Assembly: GCA_035578905.1 (NCBI GenBank)
Contig: JAQJVL010000001.1
Span: 4,704,001 to 4,768,000, forward strand
Length of the DNA stretch: 64,000 nucleotides
Direction: 5' to 3'
Source: Stictocephala bisonia
Taxonomy: Eukaryota > Arthropoda > Insecta > Hemiptera > Membracidae
The position numbers were made by a program, and so were the translations under genes. Below the pieces are notes generated by a model. That model searched no databases. It worked only from the letters and a program-made list of their open reading frames with translations, and was not told the DNA's origin. This document shows positions 23,045 to 60,990 of the stretch, piece after piece (position 1 is the stretch's first letter; every line of letters starts with the position of its first letter).

Positions 23045-25120
23045 ATAGTCCTGCCCATTAATAAAAAAATCATGGTATGAAAAAATATTTTAAATTATAA
23101 TAAAAAATATGAAATTCATCGCGTATTTGAGGTTAAAAAGTTAATTTATGATGAGTATTATGTATTTAACGTCTTCAATTTCATTTTATTATGAAAACAG
23201 ATGTTAGTATTTTTATTGTGTTTATCACAAACACATTTCTCGCATTTACAACAAACAATTGTAGTTTTATCAAGTTTTGGCATGACTACCCTAAATTTAC
23301 GGTTGCAAAATAGTAATCATAACATAACATAAATACCCTACTAAATATGCATTGAAGTAAGTTATATTCTGTCTAGTCTAGGTAGTGATTTTATAAATTT
23401 ATTTGATTTATTATACGTAATATAACCTCAAAATAAGTAAAAATTGTCTCTCTTGGTTCTAACATAAAATGTGACATATTCTCCCACGGTTATTTACATG
23501 AATATCGTTGTGATTTTCCTTAGGATGGAATTCGTTGTTGTAGGTTCTTTTAAAGAGATAAGAACCGAAGGAAAATATTTTTTTTCAGGTTTTTATTACA
23601 ATTGTAATAATGGGGTTGTAAAAAAAATCAAACGAGTGGGTACTTTTTGATCCTTCTTGTGGGGGTTAACAGTGTTGTAAATATGTTCTATTTAGCGACA
23701 GTTGAGAGTGAAATTTGACCTAATGCTGGTGTGACGTAGAGGCTAGGCCGATTCACAGGCGTTCACATGTTGCTGTAGTAACGAACTGTCATATCTTCCT
23801 GAGCATGACTGACTGCCGTCTGGGGATGCCAATGAGTCAGTCTTGATGTAAATCAAGGGTCCTCGTAGACACTATCTTTTTACTGGCCGGCGCTCTTGTG
23901 ACAGTGGCAGTCTAGGCGGAGCCTCATTCTCAACTCTCGCCGAACAGCGTATAGGTCTTGTCTTATTGGGGGAGGGGAAGTGGAAATGATCTGCTCATCA
24001 TAATCCGCTTGAGGGGGGGTTGTGTGAGAAATTTTGTGTTCCGTACGGTGGGGAAAATTTTATAATACACATTTAACTAAATAAATCCTTTCCCACCAAT
24101 TAAAATTCGTAGTTTTTACAAAATTGTATAACCCCCCACTCTAGGACTAGGTGTAACCTATGTCTTGTACATTTTATAAGAGTTATATGTATTTATTTAC
24201 GGTGAAATATTCTCGTTAGTTTGTTAATGTTTAAAATTGCCTGTTGAATGTTGATTTGTTATTGGTTACACAACAAAACTATTAATTTATTTACATTAAA
24301 ATATTTATGTAGTACGTATTTTTAGTATTGACAGTTTATCTATTGTTCCAGTTGTTATTATTATTATTCCATTAAAACAAAAGACTTATCATAATAATTG
24401 TTATGCAAGTTACTGGCGTATCGGCTGTGTTCGAAGTTCGAACCTCCGAAGAAGCTGATGTTACTTAACTCGTTAAATTGAGTTCACGCACAGGCCTGAG
24501 GCCCATATGAATGAAGTTTTATTTTTCAAATATTAGAAAACAATCTTACATTGTGTCATTGATTTTCTTCACTTTCATAGTACATGTTTTTTTTTTTTGT
24601 TTTTTTTAATGATACGGTAAAGTTGGGTTTTTGACTTTTAGTTGTAAGTAGGCTAACCATTTTGTATACGTTTGTGTTAATTGTTAATACCAATTAGAGA
24701 TAAAATATTTTGTTCTCTTGGATAGGGGTGAGAATGAATTTTCAAGTCTTAACGTTGAAAATGGTAAATTTTGTATTACTATAAAAGTTTCATTCAGAGT
24801 AGAATAAACTTCAAGAATGAGTTACGTCATACCAAGCAAAACCCATAAAAAACAAGAACGATATTATTTTATACATGTACCATTCAACTTTGAACCAATT
24901 ATAGTCAGACCTCATTGTCCATTAAATACTTGGATACCCTAGTACAACAGGCCCATTTGAACTGTTTCATTCTAGAGTTTGCATTGATTCCATGATATTC
25001 CAAGGAAATTATCTCTCTATATATACTGGTGTCTGTAAATTGCTTAATATTTAATAAACCATAAAACATTTACAAACTTTGTACAATTTTATATGGCTAT
25101 GTACACTATTTTTCTTTTCT
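23045..25120. other. No gene recognised; less AT-rich island at 23700-24050
   Basis: Mostly AT-rich. 23700-24050 is notably balanced in composition, with no long open frame and no recognised repeat. It is a candidate for conserved noncoding sequence, or for an old element whose ends I cannot define. Confidence 0.35.
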
Positions 25121-25123
25121 ATA

Positions 25124-25436
25124 ACCATGACTACCATGGGAGGACGGCCCATAGAGGAAGTCATACAAATCTTAAGAAAGCATGGGTCGAGTGATGCCTC
25201 ATTTTAATGAGCTCAGTTAGTAGAGTTGAGTGCCGCAAACCGCATTTTCGTACGACGATCCAGTCGGAAATTGCAGCGCGTAATGAACTTCACAATGTGT
25301 ACCTATACACACCGCCTATTCTTTTGAAATTTCTACTAACTAAGCTCCTTAAGATTATGTATCATTCAACCCATGCTTACATTTAAGATTTATATGACCT
25401 CCTCTGTGGGTCGTCCCCAATGGTAGGCATATCATG
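25124..25436. mobile_element. MITE with about 100-bp terminal inverted repeats
   Basis: The left arm starts CCATGACTACCATGGGAGGA, then CCCATAGAGGAAGTCATA, AATCTTAAG, GCATGGGT. The right arm is its reverse complement (ACCCATGCTTAC, TATGACCTCCTCTGTGGG, ACCATGGTA-like end near 25434). The inner ends also pair (GAGCTCAGTTAGTAGA with TCTACTAACTAAGCTC). The unique centre, about 25226-25328, has no open frame. Confidence 0.75.
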
Positions 25437-26514
25437 GTAATAGCAAGGGGAAATGGTTTACAAAGTCTTATAACACTGAGCAAAGTCTACAGATGTTATC
25501 TGATATCGTTTACTGACTATTAAGCCGTACCCAGACTTTATAGACACCATGTATATAAAAGTTAAAAAAAAGTAAATGAGAATAATAAAGGGTTCAAAAT
25601 ACATATCTCAAAGAGCTAAAATAAGGCAGATAATAAATTGCGTGATACAGGCCAAGCAGAACTTTTTTCAATTCACAATACTAATTAGAGAATTTAGGAC
25701 ATTCCAACTTGACATAATGGCTTGTTTTTTTAACTAGGTAAACATGAACTTGGCTACCCTGCAACGGGGGGAGGGGGAGGGATGGCCTTGTCCCCATCGA
25801 ACCCTGCTAATACAATATATATAGTGAAAATTACAATAATGTAATTACAATTACAAAATATACATGATTATAAACAAATCTGGTTCAAAATCTCCTTATC
25901 AGTAAAATTTGTTAATTTTAGCATGTTTATCTGGAAATTTAAATATTATTACGACCACTCAAAGACAGTTAGTTGAAACCGTAATGGAAAACAGTTACGA
26001 AAGATAACAAATTAGTGCGATGTGATGCGACAGTAAATATTGAAAGAAATTACACTGATGACATTCGTTTTAGCCGATTTTCCAAATTTGACAGGCTACC
26101 TCCCTTCCCCTAGCAGCCCAAGGGCTGTCTCCCAAGATTGATGACTGTGAGATAGGGTTGCCGGCCCTTTGTACAGCTGACTTTTGTGTTCCCGATGCCT
26201 TTAACCCTTGGAGCGAAGCCTTTAAATACTATTGTACTCCGTTAGGCAATAAGTTTCTTGTATTTCTTACCTATACCAACCGTACCCCCTACGTTCCACC
26301 AGGAACATATTGTTTACAAACAAATATTTGCAGAGAAGCCGCATAAGTGTCAGATACTAGGTGTATTGTTTACTGTTTGATTTTCAAAAAAGTAGGTCTA
26401 TTGTTACATATATAGGTAATCTATCATATTTAACAATATTGGTCAACTTAATAAAGCGTCAGCTGGTTTATTATCAAAGATATTATATTTTATCTCATCT
26501 TACAGGACACAGAG
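25437..26514. other. No gene recognised
   Basis: AT-rich, with a somewhat GC-richer patch at 26090-26240. Short plus-strand frames at 26158-26346 and 26361-26582 have no family features; the latter runs into the minisatellite. Confidence 0.4.
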
Positions 26515-26905
26515 GTATCGACGCTTTCACCCACCCATACACGTACAGTGATATTGACCTTCCCTCCAAATCATACAAATAAGGTGATATTGACCCACCT
26601 ACCTACCCACCCTTACAAATAAGGTGGTATTTACCCATCCAACCATCCATACACGTACAGTGGTATCGACTCTTCCACCCACCTATACATGTACAGTGTT
26701 ATTGACCCTCCCTTCATATCATACAAATAAGGTGATATTGACCCACCCACCTACCCATACACGTATTAACCCTCCACCCACCCACTTACACGTACAATGG
26801 TATTGACCTCCCACCCACCCATATAAATAAAGTAGTTTTGATCCACCCGTGTACTGTAGTATTGACCCCTCTCAAATATACTCAAGCAGGGGTATTAAGT
26901 CATCT
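26515..26905 (+). repeat. CACCCACCCATACACGTACA minisatellite, array 1
   Basis: Units contain CACCCA, ATACACGTACAGTGGTATTG and ACCC, with a variant carrying AAATAAGGTGATATTGACCC. Unit length is roughly 55-65 bases and irregular. The same motif appears on the opposite strand in the array at 62460-62960. Confidence 0.85.
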
Positions 26906-27160
26906 ACTTACCGATACTCGTACTAACCCATCCGAAAATTGATAGATTATGAATACTAACCTACTTCAACTTTTGTAGTTATAAAGGTTATTTTTTATAT
27001 AAACCAGTATCTATTAGCTCTAAATGGTGCATTCGCTTTGCTTGTGTTTATCACATTTAATCTCACATTCTAACCACAAGTGTGTAGAAATTCTCTTATT
27101 ATTTCTTACCTTTAAAATCGGTGTAGCGGCTCAGAGATTTGCTCTGGACAGTAGTTTACT
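26906..27160. other. No feature recognised
   Basis: Spacer between two unrelated minisatellites. Confidence 0.35.
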
Positions 27161-28990
27161 GAGTTTGACTCAGGCTGTTGGGGCTGTTCTAGTTACAGAC
27201 GGTACTTGAGGCACACAACCCTACTCAGGCTGTTGGGGGTGTTCTAGTTACAGACGGTACTTGAGGCATACAACCCCACTCAGGCTATTGGAGTTATAGT
27301 TACAGACGGCACTTGAGGCATACAACCCCACTCAGGCTATTGGGCCTGTTCTATTTACAAACTGTACTTGATGCATACAACCCCACTCAGGCTATTGGGC
27401 CTGTTCTATTTACAAACTGTACTTGATGCACACAACCCTACTCAGGCTGTTGGGGTTCTAATTACAGACGGTACTTGAGGCACACAACCCCACTCAGGCT
27501 GTTGGAGTTATAGTTACAGACGGTACTTGAGGCATACAACCCCACTCAGGCTATTGGGCCTGTTCTATTTACAAACTGTACTTGATGCATACAACCCTAC
27601 TCAGGCTGTTGGGGTTCTAATTACAGACGGTACTTAATGCACACAACCCCACTCAGGCTATTGGGGCTGTTCTATTCACAAACTGTACTTGATGCACACA
27701 ACCTTACTCAGGTTCTGGACACAGACGGTACTTGAGGCACATGACCCTACTCAGGCTGTTGGGGTTCTAGTCAAAGACGGTACTTGAGACACACAACCCT
27801 TTTCAGGCCGGTAGGGTTCCAGTCACAGACAGTACTTGATGCACACTAACCTACTCAGGATGTTGGGGTTCTGGTCATAGACGGTACTAGAGGCACACAA
27901 CCCTACTCAGGCTGTTGGGGTTCTAGTCATAGACGGTACTTGAGGCACACAGCCCTACTCAGGCTGTTACGGTTCTAGTCACAGACAGTACTTAATGCAC
28001 ACAACCCCACTCACGCTATTGGGGCTGTTCTATTCACAAACTGTACTTGATGCACACAACCTTACTCAGGATGTTGGGGTTCTGGTCACAGACGGTACTT
28101 GAGGCACATGACCCTACTCAGGCTGTTGGGGTTCTAGTCAAAGATGGTACTTGAGACACACAACCCTTCTCAGGCCGGTAGGGTTCCAGTCACAGACAGT
28201 ACTTGATGCACACTACCCTACTCAGGATATTGGGGTTCTGGTCATAGATGGTACTAGAGGCACACAACCCTATTCAGGCTGTTGGGGTTCTAGTCACAGA
28301 CGGTACTTGATGCACACAACCCCACTCAGGATGTTGAGGTTGTGGTCACTGACGGTACTTGATGCACACAACCCTACTCAGGATGTTGGGGTTCTGATCA
28401 CAGACGGTACTTGAGGCATATAACAATACTCAGGCTGTTGGGGTTCTAGTCAAAGACGGTACTTGAGGCACACAACCCTTCTCAGGCTGTTAGGGTTCCA
28501 GTCACAGACAGTACTTGATGCACATTACTTTACTCAGGATGTTGGGGTTCTGGTCATAGACGGTACTAGAGGCACACAACCCTATTCAGGCTGTTGGGGT
28601 TCTAGTCACAGACGGTACTTGATGCACACAACCCCACTCAGGATGTTGAGGTTATGGTCACTGACGGTACTTGATGCACACAACCCTACTCAGGATGTTG
28701 GGGTTCTGGTCATAGACGGTACTAGAGGCACACAACCCTATTCAGGCTGTTGGGGTTCTAGTCACAGACGGTACTTGAGGCACATAACACTACTCAGGCT
28801 GTTGGGGTTCTATTCACAGACGGTACTGAAGGCACACAACCCTACTCAGGCTGTTGGGGTTCTAGTCACAGACGGTACTTGAGGCACATAACACTACTCA
28901 GGCTGTTGGGGTTCTATTCACAGACGGTACTAAAGGCACACAACCCTACTCAGGCTGTTGGGGTTCTAGTCACAGACGGTACTTGTCAGT
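27160..28990. repeat. Minisatellite, roughly 55-60-bp unit, about 1.8 kb
   Basis: The unit is approximately CTCAGGCTGTTGGGGTTCTA, then GTCACAGACGGTACTTGAGG, then CACACAACCCTA. Variants occur at the TTGAGG/TTGATG and GTTCTA/GTTCTG positions, and blocks of several variants recur in the same order (compare 27720-28010 with 28070-28300, and 28240-28440 with 28545-28770), evidence for large-scale segmental copying inside the array. Open frames in it (28151-28414, 28463-28882) are repeat translation. Confidence 0.95.
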
Positions 28991-30720
28991 AATGTTATCG
29001 GTTGGCCTATCATGTCGGTTATTAGCTCATTAAGTTCACAAACAGCTCTGCTGTGACACACAATATAATCTGGTAAATAATGTAAAAAAACCTACCAGTA
29101 TGGCGACACGCTGACTTTGTTTTAACTATTGTTTTAAAACTCTAAATTACTAAGAACCTTAGAAGCATATGAACAATAAAATCACAAAATTTTTGTTCTC
29201 TTTTAATTGTTCGAAATGTCATATGCATTTTAAAATTTTATTATACGTGTTATTAATCTTTACCCTAGTTGGAATAAAAAAGGACCACTTCAAATTTTAA
29301 TTACTTTTTCACTGTGCATTAAATGTTTACTTTTATCACTCAAAAACCCCTCAAATGTATCGCATTTAAATTGTATTAGGTATATGTGGTTGACTAATAC
29401 GTTTTTTATAAATTTCATAAATATCAGAATTTTAAATTTTCAAGAAAAGTAGTTATCATCAATTTCCTGACGACAATATTCATCTATATTGGCTTCTAGA
29501 GGTCGTAAATTAATTTCCTGGTCACGTTGTAATTCTTATGAAATTTTTTGTTACGTTACATTACTTTTACGTGATTAAGTAAATGCAGTAATTTCATACT
29601 GATTTCAATTGATCAATTTAAAGTGATTTAAATAAGTTTAAAATCAATACATTTACTTACGCATGTAAAAGTAATTTATCGTAACTATACTTATCATAAG
29701 GATTACAACGTGACCAAGTAAGTAATTTTAAAATCTTTAGAATTTAAGAAAACGCTGTTTCAGGAAATTGATAAGAACTTGTTTTCTTGAAAAGTTAAAA
29801 TTCTTAAATTGATATGAATTATAGAAAACATTCCTGTCAGCCATATATTAAGTTTAAATTAAATACCTTAATGGGGGTTTCACTAGTTAAAATTCCGATA
29901 TTTTTTTTGCTCCAACTAGAATAAAATTATAAAACTTATAGTGACATTTTAAAATGTGTATGTCATAACGTAGAATTAAACGATAAAAACAATAGTGTGA
30001 TTGAACTGTTCAATAAGATTCTTAGTTTCTTAGTAAACAACCTTCAAACACGGATACGTATAATTTTTGCGCCGGTAGCATTTATGGCAAGGACTCTCGC
30101 TCTTGCAAAAAAATGTTTTATGACGTCATATTAATGAGGATGAAAATTTGAAGTTTTGCTAAGGACTAATAGTAAAGACAGTAAAAATTTCCCATCCTTC
30201 CTTAAATTAAACCTGCAGAGTAATTGTACAAATCAGTTAAATTCATCATTATTTCATTTATTACCAAGAAACTATACAAATCAATTAGTACTTTTCTCAC
30301 TATCGAAATTTATATTTCAAACTGCTGTTTGAATTAAATATAAACAGTTTAATTCTTCAAATCTATTATGTCATAAACGTCATTATATCAGGGTAGATGA
30401 TCAAACTAATTAATTGCCCTTTATATTATATAATTTGTTCAGTAATGTTATTTAATTAATCGACAACGTAATAAATAAAGAGCTAAAAGTACATTTAGAA
30501 GTAGTTTTCTATAGTTTTAATCATTGTGGACGTGCACAGAGTTTTGTTGACAAAATACACTAAAACAATAAGCTACCATGTAAAGTGCAGTTAGTTGTCA
30601 AATATCATGCATATACTACATCAGGGAGCATGGAAGGTTCAGAGTGTTAGATTTGGGTCCATGACTGTCAGAAGCTATGCATGAATCTCGGACCACTCGG
30701 CTGTTGTCGGTGGTAAGCCT
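28991..30720. other. No gene recognised
   Basis: Very AT-rich. Nothing supportable. Confidence 0.45.
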
Positions 30721-30723
30721 GAG

Positions 30724-31255
30724 GTAAGGGAGCTGTTATGAGCAATGGTTTGGTGTGTGTCAAAGGTTGGGTTAAGGGAGTTGTTATGAGCAATGGTTTG
30801 GTGTGTGTCAAAAGTTGGGGTAAGGGAGCTGTTATGAGCAATGGTTTGGTGTGTGTCAAAGGTTGGGGTAAGGGAGCTTTTATGAGCAATGGTTTGGTGT
30901 GTGTCAAAAGTTGGGGTAAGGGAGATTTATGAGCAATGGTTTGGTGTGTGTCAAAGGTTGGGGTAAGAGAGCTTTTATGAGCAATGGTTTGGTGTGTGTC
31001 AAAAGTTGGGGTAAGGGAGCTTTTATGAGCAATGGTTTGTTGTGTGTCAAAGGTTGGGGTAATGGAGCTTTTATGAGCAATGGTTTGGTGTGTGTCAAAG
31101 TTTGGGGTAAGGAAGCTTTTATGAGCAATGGTTTGGTGTGTGTCAAAGGTTGGGGTAAGGGAGCTTTTATGAGCAATTGTTTGGTGTGTGTCAAAGGTTG
31201 GGGTAAGGGAGCTTTTATGAGCAATGGTTTGTTGCGTGTCAAAGGTTGTGAACGT
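30724..31255. repeat. Minisatellite, 48-bp unit, about 11 copies
   Basis: ATGAGCAATGGTTTGGTGTG recurs at 30738, 30786, 30834 and 30882 with 48-base spacing, followed by TGTCAAAGGTTGGGGTAAGG. Because the unit is a multiple of three and lacks stops in some frames, it is open on both strands (a 16-residue repeat). A short deletion near 30926 shifts frame. 31256-31560 continues with degenerate GTCATGAGTT-type fragments. Confidence 0.95.
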
Positions 31256-31616
31256 TACTGAATGGTCTGTCATAGATATTGAGACTTGGATAAGGGAGTC
31301 TTGGCCGACTGTGTTGTCATAATTGCCAAGTGTATTGGGATTGTTTGTGAGTTGTCGTGAGTTGTGGATGAATGTTGTGGTAGTTGCTGAGTCTAAGACC
31401 TGTGTTTGAGCTGTCATGAGTTATGAGCCTCAGCTCAAATGTTCCTATAAATGAATCTGTGAGTGAGGGTCATGAGTTCTGGGCCTAGGGTGAGTGATTT
31501 GTCATGAGATGTAGATCCTGGCTGACTGTGTTATCATAATTGTTGATTATAGAATCTGAGTTAGAACTTCAGAGTAGTTTTTTAATCAGCATAATACATG
31601 TTGCTACATATACAGT

Positions 31617-32021
31617 ACAAGTGAACTTCACTCAACACAAATACATTACGATATAAGCACAAAATGCAAAGATATATTACAATACAAGTACAAAATGCAC
31701 AAATATATTACAATACAAGTACAAAATGCACAATAATATCAAAATATGAGCACAAAATGAACAAATATATTACAATATAAGCACAAAATGAACAAATATT
31801 TGTCTATATATTTTTTAAGAAAGATTCATTTGTGAATCCCTCTGGTGTGAGAAAGGTGACCGTGGTTCCCCGAAATCGATCACCATAATATTTGTGCATT
31901 TTGTACTTATATTGTAAATATTTGTGCATTTAATACATGCACATTATTATCTACTTTAATAAATGTGTTCATTTTGTACTTATATTGTAATATATCTGTG
32001 TTGTATGACATTCACTTGCAC
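31617..32021. mobile_element. Terminal-inverted-repeat element with minisatellite arms
   Basis: The left tip CAAGTGAACTTCACTCAACA is matched in inverted form by the right tip near 31998-32020 (TGTTGTATGACATTCACTTG). Next to each tip, inside, lies a short array of about 30-35-bp units: ATATTACAATACAAGTACAA plus AATGCACAA on the left, and its complement on the right. The central ~110 bases (about 31800-31885) contain CCCCGAAATCGATCACCATA. A related core and right end lie at 47800-47980. Confidence 0.7.
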
Positions 32022-32313
32022 CGAAGTTAGAGTTTATTAGTGCATTAATGACGACGCCCCCTACCCGATCACATAGGCCTACAAAGTTGATGGGACACCC
32101 AATGGTCTGAGCGTATTAGCCCGTCAATGTCTACTCCCCCCCCCCCCAAACACGTACAAATCTTATGAGACACCCAGCGTCGGGTATCAAGTTAATTATT
32201 TTTTATAGCTAGTATACCTTACGTATACATACAACGTGACAAATATAATTATAACATTATTTAAATGATTAAGAGTGTTGGAAATCAAATGAAATCGAAC
32301 TAAACAACGCAGA
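32022..32313. other. Intergenic, no feature recognised
   Basis: Between the repeat element and the candidate polyadenylation signal of the zen gene. Contains an 11-base C run near 32137-32147. Confidence 0.35.
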
Positions 32314-32319
32314 TTTATT
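32314..32319 (-). promoter_or_regulatory. Candidate polyadenylation signal of zen
   Basis: Minus strand reads AATAAA about 635 bases past the zen stop codon. In such AT-rich sequence this hexamer is expected by chance, so the true 3' end is uncertain. The interval 32320-32953 would be the 3' untranslated region. Confidence 0.25.
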
Positions 32320-32953
32320 AAATATCGTCATAGTTACAAAAACCAATAACAAATATACATGGTTTATCAAAGTCATTATAAATAATTAATATTACCTTTA
32401 ACAGCCATGGAGTTGCTGTATCACATGAATAATTAGACTAATTTCAGCAACCAAATATCATGTGGCAATGGTCACAAAAACAACATACTCGTACAATATT
32501 ACTCTAAACCTACGAATACCACTAAACTTAACATAACTATTAATCATTACTATTCCTAAAGATCAATAATAAAACTATATAAATTGTCTTCAAATAAATA
32601 ATGAATATTACTGTATGTTTTGAATAATATGATTGTGGAAGAAGTTAAAATTGAGTATACTCCACTATTTGGTTATGTGGTAACTGTATATAATTTGCTA
32701 AATTATAATTCTAACAGGACTTAATTCATACGATAACCTAAAATTAAAAGTACACCATAACACAGTTTAAAAGTAACAGTAACGTACGATAGCAAAAATT
32801 AAAATAACTCTCCAAACACAACTCTTATTAGATAAAGGAATATACTATATATACAGTGATAAAGGCAAAATTAATTGAGTTATATCAGAAACATCCTAAC
32901 AACATATTTTGTAAGGAAACATCACCAGGAACAAGGTAAAATATTTAAAGGCA

Positions 32954-58647
<25,694 letters not shown>

Positions 58648-58800
58648 GCCCTCAACCCTTCTCGACCAATGGGAAGGCCAGGTTCACTTCATTCAATAGT
58701 ACGGATAAGCGCCGCTATGGAAAGTGGAATCCTATTAGTCCATCGGCCGCATTGTTTACTCGGGTACTTGCGTAGGGGAGGGGGTGCGTGACTCAAAATT
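58648..58800 (-). promoter_or_regulatory. Probable zen 5' untranslated/promoter region
   Basis: A compositionally balanced block continues upstream of the exon 1 ATG to about 58800. No clear TATA box in the expected place; a minus-strand ATTGG (CCAAT on plus) lies at about 58665-58670. The transcription start cannot be located from sequence alone. Confidence 0.3.
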
Positions 58801-59334
58801 TACTAAATTCCTCAAAGCGGAAGCGTTACCACAATTGATAGACTGGGGGGATCTTTTATGTCATAGCTACCACGCACATTCATCATGATGAAATCAATCC
58901 ATACGTACCATATCCACAAAAACTAAATAGCATTACGTTTTGTAACTAATTTATTGACATTAATTAAAACTATTATTTTATGCCAAATTGGGATCGCCAA
59001 AGCACTTGCACGATAAGGAACACTGGAGAAGGGAAGTCACGCGGCGACAGCGCCGAGGAAACCTGTGGTCATGTCCTGCGAGGAGAGTGTTGTGATGTTC
59101 CATCCCCTCCAACACCTCGGGCTAAACCAACCACCAGACGGAAAAATAGCCGTCTCCTCTCCTTCACCGTCTGATTTAATTTTCCAAAAACAAATATATT
59201 ACTTTACACCAAATCCTAAATTGGGATTATTTTGCCAGTACTATTAATTTTTAACATTAATATTATTAATATAAATGGGGTTTCATAGGATAGAAACGAT
59301 AAATTACTAATTGAAACTGATGTGGAATTGTTCA
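58801..59334. other. Upstream region of zen, GC-richer block at 58980-59175
   Basis: 58980-59175 is clearly less AT-rich and open for 64 codons on plus (58980-59174) without a recognisable domain. It may be a noncoding upstream exon or regulatory block of zen; this is inference. Confidence 0.3.
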
Positions 59335-59339
59335 CCTTG

Positions 59340-59440
59340 AAAACTATGACAAACAAAGTGTCCTTGAACCTGAGGCTTGGAGTTACCGGCTGAGGAGGTA
59401 GGACACTTAATCACGCGGCCTTACCAACTTCAACCCACAG
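59340..59440 (-). repeat. tRNA-like SINE fragment
   Basis: Minus strand: GTAAGGCCGCGTGATTAAGT, then GTCCTACCTCCTCAGCCGGT, then B-box-like CAGGTTCAAGGACAC. The A/B-box spacing fits a tRNA-derived SINE head. Confidence 0.5.
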
Positions 59441-59524
59441 ATTGGAGTATTTTAGTGTTTATTATGATACATAAATATAAATCTTACACGACACAATTTC
59501 ATTTAAAGATCGTATACACTGGTG

Positions 59525-59825
59525 TGTAAAAATAACTACTACAAACCATATCGCCATCAATCTGAATTACATCTCGCAGTACTTTGTTTTGCGAATATAA
59601 CATTTGATTGCAAACCTTTTCACCATCAATCTGATTTACATCTCACAATACTTTGGTTTGCGAATATAACATCTGATTACAAACCTTATGGCCATCAATC
59701 TGATTTACATCTCACAATACTTTGGTTTGCGAATATAACATCTGACTACAAACCTTATTGCCATCAATCTGGTTTATATCTCATAGTACTCTGGTGTGCA
59801 AAAATAACACCAAATAAGAAGGCCT
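59525..59825. repeat. 69-bp tandem repeat, about four copies
   Basis: CCATCAATCTGATTTACATC, then TCACAATACTTTGGTTTGCG, then AATATAACATCTGATTACAAACC repeats at about 59550, 59619, 59688 and 59757. The unit is a multiple of three, so it translates as a 23-residue repeat (frame 59522-59848), which I do not regard as a gene. Confidence 0.9.
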
Positions 59826-60855
59826 TTCATCCTAAATCACAATACTGATTGTGGTGGGCTAGTGTCACGTAACAACTAATCAGAAGCATTGCCAATCTCA
59901 GATTTAATTTCGGATTTTTTAACACCTGGTATGAAAATATAATGCTTAGTCAAAGAATTCTACGTCCTAAGTTTTATTAATTTATCAATCAATGTACATT
60001 GGTTTGTATAAACAATTTAATGGTATTTATATAAATGCTTTAAATTTTGTAAGAGTACAGTGAATGTAAATTTGGAATGTATTGAGTCAATATAAATCAA
60101 AATTTTACAATTATATGTATTTTTATCTTAGGCCACAGTCTAGGTAAATAACTTTTATGGTGTCTTACGTAAGTAACACAAGTAAAATACAATATGTAAA
60201 AAAAAACATAAACCTTCAGACTGGAAAGCAAGTTTTACAAAATAAGTAAGATACAGTTTTACTGTCAAGATCAGTAGTTTCAAAACTATTGGTTTTTTAC
60301 AATAGGACATTGGAATTGCCTGTTTACTTTAAAATCATGTAAACAATACTTTCCATTTCATCTGCGAGGACAAAAATAACTTACTCATACACGTTGTGTT
60401 GTTTGTACTTATAAACACCGGAGATGTTTTAACAACTGCTTTAAAATCATATATGCATTATTTGACAAAATATGGAATGACTGATGCTACAAGTAAAGTT
60501 ATTGTTACTCTGCAGCATTTAAGGTACTTTAATCCGTAATATTTACAATAAAAATATCAGGATCAGATTTTTATTTCCATGGTACATGTTAATCATAACA
60601 TTGCTTGAACGTAAAAGAAGTTCAGTTAAATATTTAAATTGTATATCATAATCATAGACAGTAAATACTGGACGTTTTATGTGCTAAGTTACTTCTATTT
60701 GGATTTGGTTTCTAGGCAAATGTTAGTGTTCAAGACATTAATATTGCATCTGGAAATTTAAAATAGTGATTGCCCTTTTTTAACAAGTGTTTAATTTTGC
60801 TTTAACTTTTGTCTTGTATAAAATATTCATTGTTTTAAAAATGAGGGAAATTGGG
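59826..60855. other. No gene recognised
   Basis: AT-rich. Nothing supportable. Confidence 0.45.
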
Positions 60856-60860
60856 GCTTT

Positions 60861-60990
60861 TCCTGGCCTAATGGCTAGAACACCTGACCTAAATTTAGGG
60901 ATTCACAAGTTAAAAACCCGGAGGGTAAAACTAAATTTAACTTCATGAGTTATGACGGTGATCCCATAGCAACGTTTAAATCAAAGTTAA
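60861..60990 (+). repeat. tRNA-like SINE fragment
   Basis: TTCCTGGCCTAATGGCTAGA (A-box-like) followed after about 40 bases by AAGTTAAAAACCCGGAGGG, a decayed B-box, then a tail with GAGTTATGACGGTGATCCCA. Confidence 0.4.

Noticed and set aside
28151..28882. 87- and 139-codon frames
   Set aside because: Repeat translation inside the 27.2-29 kb minisatellite.
30668..31417. 249-codon minus-strand frame as a possible repeat protein gene
   Set aside because: Built on a 48-bp minisatellite that is open on both strands; the repeat phase changes midway, and there is no promoter or domain support. Kept only as a low-interest finding.
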